Shown in pieces: positions 25,786 through 34,511 of a stretch of DNA of 64,000 nt (the first letter of the stretch is position 1; each line of letters starts with the position of its first letter). The translations under genes were made by a program, and so were the position numbers. The stretch is from Pigmentiphaga sp. NML030171 (lineage in GTDB: Bacteria > Pseudomonadota > Gammaproteobacteria > Burkholderiales > Burkholderiaceae_B), in NCBI RefSeq assembly GCF_002188635.1, contig NZ_NINX01000021.1, positions 124,001 to 188,000 on the forward strand, in the 5' to 3' direction. The notes beneath the pieces are model-generated. The model had not been told where the DNA came from, did no database searches, and saw only the letters and a program-made list of their open reading frames with translations.

Positions 25786-26090
25786 TGTACCGCGTTCGTT
25801 TCACGCGGGAAGCCGAGCAGGACCTTCTGCGGCTCTATGATTTTGTCCTGGAGAGGGATCCCGATGATCCGGGCCTGGCCGCCCAGGCCTTGGTCGCAAT
25901 CCAGGGTGGCGTCGAGATTCTCGAGCGTTCGCCCTATACCTGCAGAAAAGCGACGCCGCATTCGCCCTACCTGCGCGAACTGGTGATTCCTTTCGGCCGT
26001 ACGGGTTACGTCGCCCTGTTCGAGATCGATGGGCCTGATTCCGTCACCATCCTTGCCGTGCGCCTCCAGCGCGAAGACGACTATCACTGA
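25785..26090 (+). CDS. ParE/RelE-superfamily toxin
   Basis: The 101-residue basic protein has the ParE-type layout: an N-terminal MYRVRFTREAEQDLLRLYDF strand-helix, then a second helix, and C-terminal strands with RELVIPFGRTGYVALFEI and VTILAVRLQREDDYH. ParE toxins inhibit DNA gyrase, while RelE relatives cleave mRNA; sequence alone does not decide here, but ParE is favoured. Translation is coupled to the antitoxin by one-base overlap. Its 3' end overlaps the convergent LysR gene by seven bases. No defect is visible, so the module looks functional. Confidence 0.82.
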   Translation: MYRVRFTREAEQDLLRLYDFVLERDPDDPGLAAQALVAIQGGVEILERSPYTCRKATPHSPYLRELVIPFGRTGYVALFEIDGPDSVTILAVRLQREDDYH

Positions 26091-27058
26091 GGCGCCGCCC
26101 GCCGCCGCGCGCGTTTGGCCGGAGCGGCGCCATCCTCGCCCGCCGCGGGCACCCGGAACAGCCTGTGCACCAGCGCCCGTACCCATTGCAGCGAGGGATC
26201 GCGCGCCGTGCTGGCGTGCCACAGCAGGCGCACGTCGTAGGCGGGCGCATAAGGCAGGGTCCATACCTTGAATCCATAGCGCGGCTGCGCGTTGCGCGCG
26301 TACGTGGTGGGTACGATCGCCAGCATGCGCGAATTCATGACCATCTCGGGCAGCGCGCCGAAATGGCGTGCCCGCACGGCGATACGGTCGTCGAGCTTCA
26401 TGCGCGTGAGCATTTCGCTGACGCTGTCGTGGAAGGTTGCCGTGGGCGAGGCCACCAGCAGCGATGCGCTGGCCAGTTCGGCGGGACTCAGTGTCTTGCC
26501 CTTGTGTCCGGGCGTGGGCGTCCAGTCCGGCGAAGTGATCGCCACATAGGGCTCGTGGAACAGCACGTCGGCCTGGATGCCGCGCTGCTTGGGATGCAGG
26601 ATGCCCAGGCAGAAGTCGATCTCGCGCGCTTCCAGGGCGGCGGCGACATCGTTGGCGGGCACGGAAATGTTGGTCAGCCGGGAGTGGGGGGCCTCGGTGT
26701 GCAGTGCCGCGGCCAGGGTCGGCAGGAAGGTCATTTCTCCCAGGTCGGACATGGAGACTCGCCACTCGACGTGGCTGTGCTGGGGATCGAAGGCTTCGCG
26801 TCCGGTCACCGCGGTTTCCAGGGCGCGCAATTCCGCCGCGACGGTGGGTGCGACCTGTTCGCAGATGCGGGTGGGGACCAGCCCCTGGGGGGTGCGCACG
26901 AAGAGCTCGTCGTCGAAGAAGTAGCGCAGGCGGGCCAGGGCGTTGCTGGTGGCGGGTTGGGAGAGGGAGAGGAGTTTGCCGGCGGCGGTGACGGAGCGAG
27001 TTTGGTGGATGGAGACCAGGACGCGTAGGAGGTTCAGGTCTAGTTGGCGGAAGTTCAT
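26084..27058 (-). CDS. LysR-family regulator (NodD/LinR-like group)
   Basis: The 324-residue protein begins MNFRQLDLNLLRVLVSIHQTR, a start typical of NodD/NahR/LinR-like LysR proteins, followed by helix-turn-helix LSLSQPATSNALARLRYFFDDELFVRTPQGL (in part). The effector domain starts near residue 95 (VEWRVSMSDLGEMTFLP). The C-terminal 20 residues are Ala/Arg-rich. A long palindromic repeat begins 23 bases upstream of its start codon, so its promoter must overlap or lie beyond that structure. The target is unknown; the molybdenum hydroxylase genes upstream on the same strand are candidates. Confidence 0.88.
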   Translation of the reverse strand: MNFRQLDLNLLRVLVSIHQTRSVTAAGKLLSLSQPATSNALARLRYFFDDELFVRTPQGLVPTRICEQVAPTVAAELRALETAVTGREAFDPQHSHVEWRVSMSDLGEMTFLPTLAAALHTEAPHSRLTNISVPANDVAAALEAREIDFCLGILHPKQRGIQADVLFHEPYVAITSPDWTPTPGHKGKTLSPAELASASLLVASPTATFHDSVSEMLTRMKLDDRIAVRARHFGALPEMVMNSRMLAIVPTTYARNAQPRYGFKVWTLPYAPAYDVRLLWHASTARDPSLQWVRALVHRLFRVPAAGEDGAAPAKRARRRAAPQ

Positions 27059-27080
27059 GGGGGTTTCTGGTTCTTGAGAC

Positions 27081-27307
27081 GGCTGTGTCCGGGGCGGCCG
27101 CCGTGGGGCGCAGAGGAGCCGGTCCCGGCCTTGCCGGGACTTCCCGGTGTCGGGGCGCTTGGCGGGGCGGGCGCAGAACTCGCGCGGGGACAGTCCACTG
27201 GACTGTCCCTACTGCCGCGCTCAAACAGCTGCGCCCTTGCTTCCCCGCCAAGCGCCCCGACACCGGCGGCTCCAATGCGCCCCACGGCGGCCGCCCCGGA
27301 CACAGCC
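27081..27307. repeat. Long structured palindrome, copy L1
   Basis: Outer arms 27081-27112 and 27276-27307 are perfect 32-base complements (GGCTGTGTCCGGGGCGGCC...). The left side then holds a conserved small hairpin (GTCCCGGC/GCCGGGAC). Inner arms 27146-27167 and 27243-27264 are perfect (GGTGTCGGGGCGCTTGGC...). The core has helices GGGCGCAG/CTGCGCCC and GCGCGG/CCGCGC and an apical GGGACAGTCC/GGACTGTCCC stem. TTCTTGA lies just outside the left arm, as in copies L3 and L4. It occupies most of the 366-base gap between the LysR start and the cytochrome stop; nothing else is seen there. Confidence 0.9.
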
Positions 27308-27424
27308 TGCGTCATCTGCCAGTGCAAGGGTGCTGGCGTCCTGGAGGATGGGGTGGGGGTATCCGGGGCCCTTATGGGGATTCTACGGAATATTCAGTGG
27401 GCAAATGAAGGGGGCTTGCCCCCT

Positions 27425-28705
27425 TCATTTGCCCTCGCGCAGTTTCGTCACGTCGGCGGCGGTGATCTGGCCTTCGCGGGCGCCCCAGGTGGTGCGCAGG
27501 TAGTTGGTCAGTTGGGCGATCTCGTCGTCGGTCAGGCGGCGGGCGAAGCCGGGCATGTCGCCGATGGTGGTGCCGTCGGGCAGGCGTTGGGCGGGCAGGC
27601 CGTCCAGGATGGAGAGCAGCAGGTTGCGTGGGTTTTCCAGGCGGACGGTGCTGTTGTTGGCCAGGGGAGGCATGCCGGGCGGGTGGCCTTCGCCGTCGAC
27701 GCCGTGGCAGGCGGCGCAGGTGTTCAGGTAGACGCGGCGGCCGGGGGAGGGGGCGGCGTTGTCGGGCTTGGCTTGTGGGGCGGGGGCGGGCTTGGGGGGC
27801 TGGTCGCCCAGCAGGAAGGCGGACATGGCCTTCAGGTCGTCGTCGCTCAGGTATTGGGTGCTGTGCAGGATGACGGGGTACATCTCGTCGGCGGCGATGC
27901 CCTGGGGGGCGAGTCCGGTGCGCAGGAAGCGTTGCAGGTCTTCCGGCGTCCAGCCGCGTTCGGCCAGGGCCCGAGGGGTCAGGGACGGCGCCTCGAAGCG
28001 GTTCAGGGTGTAGCCCTGCAGCCAGTCGTCGCGGTGGAGCTGGCCCAGCTTGCCGCGCGGGGTGTGGCATTCGCCGCAGTGCCCCAGGACGTTGGTCAGG
28101 TAGCGGCCGCGCACCCATTGCGCGGAGTCGCCCTGCGAGGCGGCGGGCAGCGGGTCGTGGTCGAAGAACAGCAGGTTCCAGCCCGTCATCAGGATGCGCA
28201 GGTTGAGCGGGAAGGGGATCTCCGGTTTCTTGTTGGGCTGGGCGCTGGGGCGCACGCTCATCAGGTAGGCGTAGATCAGGTCGGAATCGGCGCGGGGGAT
28301 GTCGTGGTAGGCCGTGTACGGCATGGCCGGGTAGAGGTTGCGGCCGTGCGGGGCCTTGCCCCGGGTCAGCGCGCGGTGGAATTCGTCGGCGGTCCAGCGG
28401 CCGATGCCGTGGTCGGGGTCGGGCGTGATGTTGGTGCCGTACAGCGTGCCGAAGGGAGTCTGCAGCGGGAAGCCGCCGGCGTAGGCGGCGCCGTCGGCGG
28501 TCTGGTGGCAGGCCGCGCAGTCGGCGGCGCGGGCCAGGTAGCGGCCCAGCTGTAATTGTTCCGGCGTGGCCTGGACCTGCTGGGGCGGGCGGTCGGGCGG
28601 ATCGTCGCGGTTGCCCAGGATCGCCGCGGCGACGGCGACCACGATCAGGACCAGGATGACGAGGGCGACGATGGGACCGCGTCGCCGGGGGGACGGGCGG
28701 GCCAT
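27425..28705 (-). CDS. Triheme cytochrome c, electron acceptor of molybdenum hydroxylase
   Basis: The 426-residue protein has one N-terminal membrane helix (about residues 11-32, signal anchor) and three c-type haem motifs: CAACH near residue 63, CGECH near 214 and CAACH near 340. Met ligands are plausible in NITPDP...MPYTAYHD and GDMPGFARRLTDDE. The three-domain layout resembles the cytochrome subunits of membrane-bound gluconate and alcohol dehydrogenases. These pass electrons to ubiquinone or terminal oxidases. It is encoded two bases after the 2Fe-2S subunit and in the same operon, which makes it the likely acceptor. Confidence 0.9.
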   Translation of the reverse strand: MARPSPRRRGPIVALVILVLIVVAVAAAILGNRDDPPDRPPQQVQATPEQLQLGRYLARAADCAACHQTADGAAYAGGFPLQTPFGTLYGTNITPDPDHGIGRWTADEFHRALTRGKAPHGRNLYPAMPYTAYHDIPRADSDLIYAYLMSVRPSAQPNKKPEIPFPLNLRILMTGWNLLFFDHDPLPAASQGDSAQWVRGRYLTNVLGHCGECHTPRGKLGQLHRDDWLQGYTLNRFEAPSLTPRALAERGWTPEDLQRFLRTGLAPQGIAADEMYPVILHSTQYLSDDDLKAMSAFLLGDQPPKPAPAPQAKPDNAAPSPGRRVYLNTCAACHGVDGEGHPPGMPPLANNSTVRLENPRNLLLSILDGLPAQRLPDGTTIGDMPGFARRLTDDEIAQLTNYLRTTWGAREGQITAADVTKLREGK

Positions 28706-28706
28706 C

Positions 28707-29255
28707 TCAGTTCTCCTTGAGGACGAGGCCGGGGGTGGCGAGGATCACCGCCTTGGCCGCCTCGAAGTAGCGTACGTAGCCGGTGCAGCGGCAGATGTGG
28801 CGGCCCAGGTGCTCGGTGATCGTGTCTTCCAGCTGGTCGGCGCGCACCGGGTGGGCCTTGAGTCGTTCCATCAGCGCGGTCGCGCCGATGACGAAGCCGG
28901 GCGTGCAGTAGCCGCACTGGAAGCTGTAGTGGTCCAGGTAGGCCTGCTGGATCGGGGTGATGGCGATGATCTTCCGCTTATCGTCGCGCTCGGCCAGGCC
29001 TTCTATGGTCCGGATACGCTTGCCGTTGAAGTAGTGGGCACCGGTGATGCAGGTACGGATCTCCTCGGTGCCGTCCGGACCGTCCAGCAGCACCGTACAG
29101 GCATGGCAGACGCCGATGCCGCAGCCGAAGCGCGATCCGGTCAGGCCCAGGTACTCGTGCAGGAAGTCGACCATCATCAAGGTGTCGGGCACGTCCATGG
29201 GCCCGACTTGCTTGCCGTTGATGGTCAGCGTCAGGGGCGAGGTCGTGATCGTCAT
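28707..29255 (-). CDS. 2Fe-2S subunit of xanthine-dehydrogenase-family hydroxylase
   Basis: The 182-residue protein has two [2Fe-2S] domains. The plant-ferredoxin-type one is formed by RFGCGIGVCHACTVLLDG plus a later cysteine in EIRTCITGAHYF; the helical one by FQCGYCTPGFV and ICRCTGYVRYFEAA. This is the small-subunit pattern of isoquinoline 1-oxidoreductase (IorA) and aldehyde-oxidase-type enzymes. It has no signal peptide; export would be as a passenger with the Tat-signal-bearing large subunit. The start overlaps the end of the large-subunit gene as ATGA. Confidence 0.93.
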   Translation of the reverse strand: MTITTSPLTLTINGKQVGPMDVPDTLMMVDFLHEYLGLTGSRFGCGIGVCHACTVLLDGPDGTEEIRTCITGAHYFNGKRIRTIEGLAERDDKRKIIAITPIQQAYLDHYSFQCGYCTPGFVIGATALMERLKAHPVRADQLEDTITEHLGRHICRCTGYVRYFEAAKAVILATPGLVLKEN

Positions 29256-32095
29256 GATTCCAGGACCTCCCGTATTTTCTCCGGCGTGACCGGCAGGTCG
29301 GTGAAGCGGTGGCCGATGGCATGCGCGATGCCGTTCACGATGGCGGCGACGATGGGGATCATGACGACTTCCGCGATGCCCTTGGGCGGATCGGTGTCGG
29401 AGATGGGCGGCAGGATGTCGCCGGTCTGGCTCCAGACGGCCACGTCGTGCGCGCGCGGCAGGTGGTAGCGGTCGAAGTTCCAGGTGCCGTTGCCGGGGCC
29501 GTCCTCGTACAGCGGCAGGTACTCGTGCAGCGCGTGGCCGATGCCCATCGCGATGCCGCCCTGCAATTGCCCCGACACCAGTTCCTCGACCACCGGCTTG
29601 CCGCATTCGAGCACCGAGTGGTGCGACAGCAGCCGCACCTTGCCGCTGGTCGGGTTGACGGCCAGCTCGGCCAGGGCGGCATTGGCGCTGTAGTAGGTGA
29701 CGCCGGCGTTGTTGCGCTGGGCCGGCGGATAGAAGACGTTGGCCCGCCTGATGACGTCGTAGGGCCTGGCCGAGCGGCCGCCGTCGCCGTAGCGCACGGC
29801 CAGGCCGTCGAGCGGGCGCCGGACGGTCGTGCCGCCCACGTCGAAGTCGGCCTCGGCCCATTGCCAGCGGTTGAAGGTATGGCCCACGGCGGCGGTCACC
29901 AGGTTGGCCTCGTAGGCGGCCTTGACCAGGCGCTCGAGCGGCAGCGGTTCCAGGCCGTTCGCGGTCAGGCCGCGTTCGGTCCAGCGCGCGTCCTCGCGCC
30001 GCACGACCAGGGGCGCGGCCTGGCCGCCACCCGCGCCGCGGGTCCAGATGGCCATCGCCGCCGGCCACAGTCCGTGCTCGAACACGACACGGGCCGTTTC
30101 CTTCGTGGCGTGCCCGAAGAAGTAGACGGAGTTGCTGGCGCTGGAGGGCGAGGCGTGGACCGGCGTCCACATCGGATCGGCGGCCAGCCGGTCCTGTTCC
30201 TCCTGCTTGACCGTGTAGGTATCGACGTTGCCGACCATGGGCAGGTCGGACCAGTCGGTAACGGCGGTGCGCACTTCGTCGGCGGGGCGGCCGAACCATT
30301 CGGCGCACATCACGGCCTGCGAGGTGCTCATGCCGGTGCCGATCTCGACGCCGGTATGGTGCAGCACGATGCGGCCTTCGCTTGTCAGCTCCACGCGCAC
30401 GAAGGCGGCCTCGCCGCCGGTGCCGAAGTCCTTCTGCACGCAGGCGAAGCCCACGCCATAGCGTTCGTTCGGATGGGCGGCCTCGTAGTCGAGCTTGCGC
30501 TGCGCCCGTTCGGCCCACAGCGGATGGCGGCGCGCGCGCTCGAGCACCTCGTCCACCCGCAGGGCGCCGCCGGCGATGGCGCCCTGGGTGTTCTTCATGC
30601 CCGACAGCAGTGCGTTGCGGATACGGAACTCGATCGGATCGAGCCCCAGTTCCGCCGCCATCTCGTCGATCATCATCTCGGTGGCGGCCATGCTTTGCAG
30701 CGTGCCGTAGCCACGCGCCGAGCCCGCGTCGATGGCCCGCGTGGCCTCGGCCACGGCGATCAGGTCGTTCTTGGGGAAGTAGTACACCGACTGCGCGGCG
30801 GTGGCCGCCACCATGACCACCGAGGGCGAGAAGTTCGCGCGTCCGCCGCCGTTGCCGGTCAGCGTGCCCTGGAAGGACTGGAGCTTGCCGGTCTTGCGGT
30901 CTACCGCCATGGTGTACTGCATGTCGAAGGCGTGGCGCTTGAGCGAGGTCTGGAAGTGCTCGAAGCGGTCGACCGCGAAGCGCACCGGATGGCCGTCGCC
31001 GTACAGCGCGGCGACCAGGCCGTAGAACGGCACGTTGCAATGGTCCTTGGAGCCGTACCCGACCGTGTAGCAGGGGTGCACGAACAGGTGTTCCAGCGGG
31101 AAGCCGCTGTCGGCCACCATCTTGGCGGCGGCCTCGGCCACTTCCTGCGGCGATTGCGTGGCCAGCACCATGTGCAGGGAACGGGTGGCCGGGTCATACC
31201 AGCAGTTCGCGTTGTCGGGCTCGAGCGCGGCGGTGTCGATGGACTGCGTGGTGTAGCGTCGTTTCATGACCAGCCAGTCGGCGGGCGGCGAGGCCAGTTC
31301 CGCGCCGATCTGCTCGGCCGCGCGCATGCCCTGCGCGTCGATGCTGTCCTCGGCCTTGGTGGAGGGCCAGATCAGTGTCTTCTTTTCCGTGGGGAAGAGC
31401 GGGCTGTCTTTCAGGCTGGAATAAGCATCTTCGTCGTCGGGCGAGGCGCCGCCCACGCGCACGTAGCGGAACACGCCCCAGGGCTCGCGGTCGAGCGGCC
31501 CCGTGGTCGCGCCGTAGCGGATGACGTCGCGGGCGGCGCGCAGCCGGCCGCGGGCGAGCTGGTAGCGCGCGAAGTCGTGGAAGATCAGGATGGCGACCGC
31601 GTGTCCCAGGTAGGCCGGCGTCTTGCCGGCGGGCAGCAGCATGTCGTCGCCGTAGAAGCTGGGGAAGGCGAGCTTGTCGCGGGCCAGATCCTCGGCCGTG
31701 ACGACGCGGTCGGGCTTGAGGTCATCGCCCAGCGGCGCGAGGTCGAAACCCTCGTAGAGCCGGTCGGCCAGCGTGGCGCGAAGGATCAGCGCGTGGGACT
31801 GCTGCTTGGGCCAGTGCGGCATGTCGGCGGCGCGGATGTCGCGGGCGAAGACCTTGCCGCCGACCACCTTCTCGTGGCCGTCGACCCGGAAGCGGGTGCG
31901 GCCGCTGGCCCGGTTCCATTCGGGACCGCGGAAGATGCGTTCCTCGAACAGGGCGCCGAAGGCGGCGCTGTACAGGGGGGCGATCCACACCGTGACGCCG
32001 CCCACCGCGATGGCCTTCAGGAAGCCACGGCGGGACATGCCGGCTCCGGTGGAGTCCGCGCGGGCCGTCGGGTTCCAGGCAGGATCTTGCTTCAC
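29252..32095 (-). CDS. Tat-exported molybdopterin-binding hydroxylase large subunit (IorB-like)
   Basis: The 947-residue protein has a twin-arginine signal (SRRGFLK, residues 21-27) and the molybdopterin-binding domains of the xanthine dehydrogenase family. Visible segments include RFRVDGHEKVVGGKVFARDI, VHPCYTVGYGSKDHCNVPFYG, RAIDAGSARGYGTLQSMAATEMM and GVEIGTGMSTSQAVMCAEWFG. Near the C-terminus PPKGIAEV contains the likely catalytic glutamate. The size and Tat signal match isoquinoline 1-oxidoreductase beta subunits and related periplasmic aldehyde or N-heterocycle hydroxylases. With the 2Fe-2S subunit and triheme cytochrome it would hydroxylate a substrate in the periplasm and feed electrons to the respiratory chain. 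The substrate is unknown. It is divergent from iorA/iorB. Confidence 0.9.
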   Translation of the reverse strand: MKQDPAWNPTARADSTGAGMSRRGFLKAIAVGGVTVWIAPLYSAAFGALFEERIFRGPEWNRASGRTRFRVDGHEKVVGGKVFARDIRAADMPHWPKQQSHALILRATLADRLYEGFDLAPLGDDLKPDRVVTAEDLARDKLAFPSFYGDDMLLPAGKTPAYLGHAVAILIFHDFARYQLARGRLRAARDVIRYGATTGPLDREPWGVFRYVRVGGASPDDEDAYSSLKDSPLFPTEKKTLIWPSTKAEDSIDAQGMRAAEQIGAELASPPADWLVMKRRYTTQSIDTAALEPDNANCWYDPATRSLHMVLATQSPQEVAEAAAKMVADSGFPLEHLFVHPCYTVGYGSKDHCNVPFYGLVAALYGDGHPVRFAVDRFEHFQTSLKRHAFDMQYTMAVDRKTGKLQSFQGTLTGNGGGRANFSPSVVMVAATAAQSVYYFPKNDLIAVAEATRAIDAGSARGYGTLQSMAATEMMIDEMAAELGLDPIEFRIRNALLSGMKNTQGAIAGGALRVDEVLERARRHPLWAERAQRKLDYEAAHPNERYGVGFACVQKDFGTGGEAAFVRVELTSEGRIVLHHTGVEIGTGMSTSQAVMCAEWFGRPADEVRTAVTDWSDLPMVGNVDTYTVKQEEQDRLAADPMWTPVHASPSSASNSVYFFGHATKETARVVFEHGLWPAAMAIWTRGAGGGQAAPLVVRREDARWTERGLTANGLEPLPLERLVKAAYEANLVTAAVGHTFNRWQWAEADFDVGGTTVRRPLDGLAVRYGDGGRSARPYDVIRRANVFYPPAQRNNAGVTYYSANAALAELAVNPTSGKVRLLSHHSVLECGKPVVEELVSGQLQGGIAMGIGHALHEYLPLYEDGPGNGTWNFDRYHLPRAHDVAVWSQTGDILPPISDTDPPKGIAEVVMIPIVAAIVNGIAHAIGHRFTDLPVTPEKIREVLES

Positions 32096-32330
32096 AGCAC
32101 GCTCCTTGCAGCAAAACCGCAGCTGTCATGCTGGCAGCAAAGGATGGATTTATCAATACCGGAAAATGTAGGGAATCAAGACAGGCCGGGCCGATATTCA
32201 TGGATGATCCTTATAGGGATTATCCGGGGTATTCACAAAACAAATGTGGGATATACGAATAAACCATTAGCCCACGGCCCGCCGCTGGAGAAGAATGATG
32301 CGCTGACACCAGGCAGAGGAGAACGGGACC
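32096..32330. promoter_or_regulatory. Divergent promoter region, Mo-hydroxylase / IorAB-TRAP operons
   Basis: This 235-base gap is clearly more A/T-rich than its surroundings, especially about 32135-32270 (for example atggatttatcaatacc and gggatatacgaataaacc). It must hold promoters for both directions. Short similar motifs (ccttatagggattat; gtgggatatac) are present but I cannot assign boxes. GAGGAGAACGGG before 32331 is a good ribosome-binding site for the right-hand operon. Confidence 0.55.
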
Positions 32331-34511
32331 ATGGCGGAGCGTTCGTTCACGAACGAGGTCGGCAAGCTGAAGCTGGGAGAGGGCGAGGAGTTCCGCGGCG
32401 AGGGGATCCTGGCGGTGACCAAGGCCCTGCTGCAGTCCGGCGTGTCGTACGTGGCGGGATACCAGGGAGCGCCGATCTCGCACCTGATGGATGTGCTGAC
32501 CGACGCGAACGACATCCTGGAAGAGCTGGGCGTGCACTTCGAGCACAGCGCCTCCGAGGCGACGGCCACCGCCACCCTGGCGGCCTCGGTCAACTATCCG
32601 CTGCGCGGCGCCGTCACCTTCAAGTCCACCGTGGGCACCAACGTGGCCTCGGACGCGCTGGCCAACCTGGCCTCGGGCGGCGTGACCGGCGGCGCGCTGC
32701 TGATCGTGGGCGAGGACTACGGCGAAGGCTCCAGCATCATGCAGGAGCGCTCGCATGCCTTCGCGATGAAATCGCAGGTCTGGCTGCTGGACCCCCGCCC
32801 CAACCTGGAAAGCATGGTGGGCGCGGTGGAGCGGGGCTTCGAGCTGTCCGAGGCCAGCAATACGCCGGTCATGCTGCAGCTGCGCATCCGCGCCTGCCAC
32901 GTGCATGGCCGCTTCACCACGCGGGCCAACAAGCGGCCGGCGTTCACGCTCAAGGACGCCATCGAGAATCCCGAGCGCGACGTCAACCGCATCGTGCTGC
33001 CGCCGGCCTCCTACCTGCACGAACAGGAAAAGGTGGCCAAGCGCTGGCCGGCGGCGGTGCGCTACATCGTCCAGCACGGCATGAACGAGTTCTTCGGCGC
33101 CGACGACCGGGACATCGGCATCGTCATGCAGGGAGGCATGTACAACGGCGTGCTGCGCGCGCTGGAGCTGCTGGGGCTGGCCGATGCCTTCGGCCAGTCG
33201 CGGATTCCCCTGTACGTGCTGAACGTGACCTATCCCCTGGTGGACGAGGAGTTCGTCCGCTTCTGCGCCGGCAAGCGCAGCATCCTGATCGTGGAAGAAG
33301 GGCAGCCCGACTACATCGAGCAGGCGGTGCACGCCATCCTGCGGCGTGCCGACCTGAACACGCGCGTCCATGGCAAGGACGTGCTGCCGATGGCGGGCGA
33401 ATACACCGGCGGCGTGCTGCTCAAGGGATTGGCGGAGTATGTGCGCCGCTACGAGCCCGGCCTGCTCGAAGGGCGGACGCTGCCTCGCGCCGCGCGGCCG
33501 GCCTCGCCCGCGCGCATGCCGGACAATCCCAAGGCCTTCGCCATCCAGCGTGCTTCCGACCAGGTCCAGGGCCGGCCGCCGTCGTTCTGCACCGGCTGTC
33601 CGGAACGGCCCATCTTCACCGCCATCAAGCTGGTCGAGCGCGAACTGGGCCGGCACCACATCAGCTGCGACATCGGCTGCCATCTGTTCTCGGTGCTACC
33701 GCCCTTCAACCTGGGCGCCACCACCATGGGCTACGGCCTGGGGTGGGCCGGCGCCTCGGCGCTGAACACGCGCGAGACTTCCCGCCGCACCATCTCCATC
33801 ATGGGCGACGGCGGGTTCTGGCACAACGGCCTGACCAGCGGCGTGGGCAACGCCGTGTTCAACGAGACCGACAACGTGCTGCTGGTGGTGGACAACGGCT
33901 ATTCGGCCGCCACCGGCGGACAGGACGTGCTGTCGTCCAAGGCCGAGAACCCCATACGCAGCACCAACAACCCCATCGAGAACGCCGTGCGGGGGGTGGG
34001 CGTGAAGTGGGTGCGGACGGTGACGCGCACCTACAGCGTGGCGCAGATGCGCGACACGCTGCGCGAGGCGCTGACCACGCGCGAGAAGGGGCCGAAGGTG
34101 GTGGTGGCGCAAAGCGAATGCATGCTGAACAAGCAGCGCCGCGTGCGTCCGCTCATGCGCAAGGCCATAGGCGAAGGCCGGCGGGTCGTGCGCGAGCGCT
34201 TCGGCGTGGATCCCGATACGTGCACCGGCGACCATTCCTGTATCCGCCTGTCCGGTTGCCCCTCGCTGACCATACGGGACAATCCCGATCCGCTGCGCAC
34301 CGATCCGGTCGCGGCGGTGGTGGACAGTTGCGTGGGCTGCGGACTGTGCGGCGAGGTGTCGCACGCGGCGGTGCTATGCCCATCGTTCTACCGGGCCGAG
34401 ATCATCAACAACCCGGGACGCTGGGACAAATTCAAGGCGCGCGTCAGGAAGGCCGTCATCGGCGCCTTGCAGCGCCGCATCGACCGTCGGCTGGAGGGAT
34501 TGGCGGCATGA
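32331..34511 (+). CDS. iorA: Indolepyruvate ferredoxin oxidoreductase-like alpha subunit
   Basis: The 726-residue protein resembles IorA, which oxidatively decarboxylates aryl-2-oxoacids to acyl-CoA using thiamine diphosphate. It has an N-terminal pyrimidine-binding domain (YVAGYQGAPISHLMD, FEHSASEATATATLAASV). The ThDP-binding motif GDGGFWHNGLTSGVGNAVFN ends in DNGYS, near residues 490-530. C-terminal cysteine clusters CTGDHSCIRLSGC and CVGCGLCG...LCPSF fit two [4Fe-4S] centres. The start is strongly supported by GAGGAG. It is coupled to iorB by an ATGA overlap and followed by a TRAP transporter. The likely substrates are aromatic or other bulky 2-oxoacids or, given the DUF6537-type partner, a related acyl substrate. 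Confidence 0.88.
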   Translation: MAERSFTNEVGKLKLGEGEEFRGEGILAVTKALLQSGVSYVAGYQGAPISHLMDVLTDANDILEELGVHFEHSASEATATATLAASVNYPLRGAVTFKSTVGTNVASDALANLASGGVTGGALLIVGEDYGEGSSIMQERSHAFAMKSQVWLLDPRPNLESMVGAVERGFELSEASNTPVMLQLRIRACHVHGRFTTRANKRPAFTLKDAIENPERDVNRIVLPPASYLHEQEKVAKRWPAAVRYIVQHGMNEFFGADDRDIGIVMQGGMYNGVLRALELLGLADAFGQSRIPLYVLNVTYPLVDEEFVRFCAGKRSILIVEEGQPDYIEQAVHAILRRADLNTRVHGKDVLPMAGEYTGGVLLKGLAEYVRRYEPGLLEGRTLPRAARPASPARMPDNPKAFAIQRASDQVQGRPPSFCTGCPERPIFTAIKLVERELGRHHISCDIGCHLFSVLPPFNLGATTMGYGLGWAGASALNTRETSRRTISIMGDGGFWHNGLTSGVGNAVFNETDNVLLVVDNGYSAATGGQDVLSSKAENPIRSTNNPIENAVRGVGVKWVRTVTRTYSVAQMRDTLREALTTREKGPKVVVAQSECMLNKQRRVRPLMRKAIGEGRRVVRERFGVDPDTCTGDHSCIRLSGCPSLTIRDNPDPLRTDPVAAVVDSCVGCGLCGEVSHAAVLCPSFYRAEIINNPGRWDKFKARVRKAVIGALQRRIDRRLEGLAA

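Noticed and set aside
27081-27307. Treating L1-L4 as ordinary rho-independent terminators
   Set aside because: They are 130-250 bp with multi-helix cores, lack T-runs, and L1 lies upstream of a start codon on its strand; termination may be a side effect but does not explain the structure.
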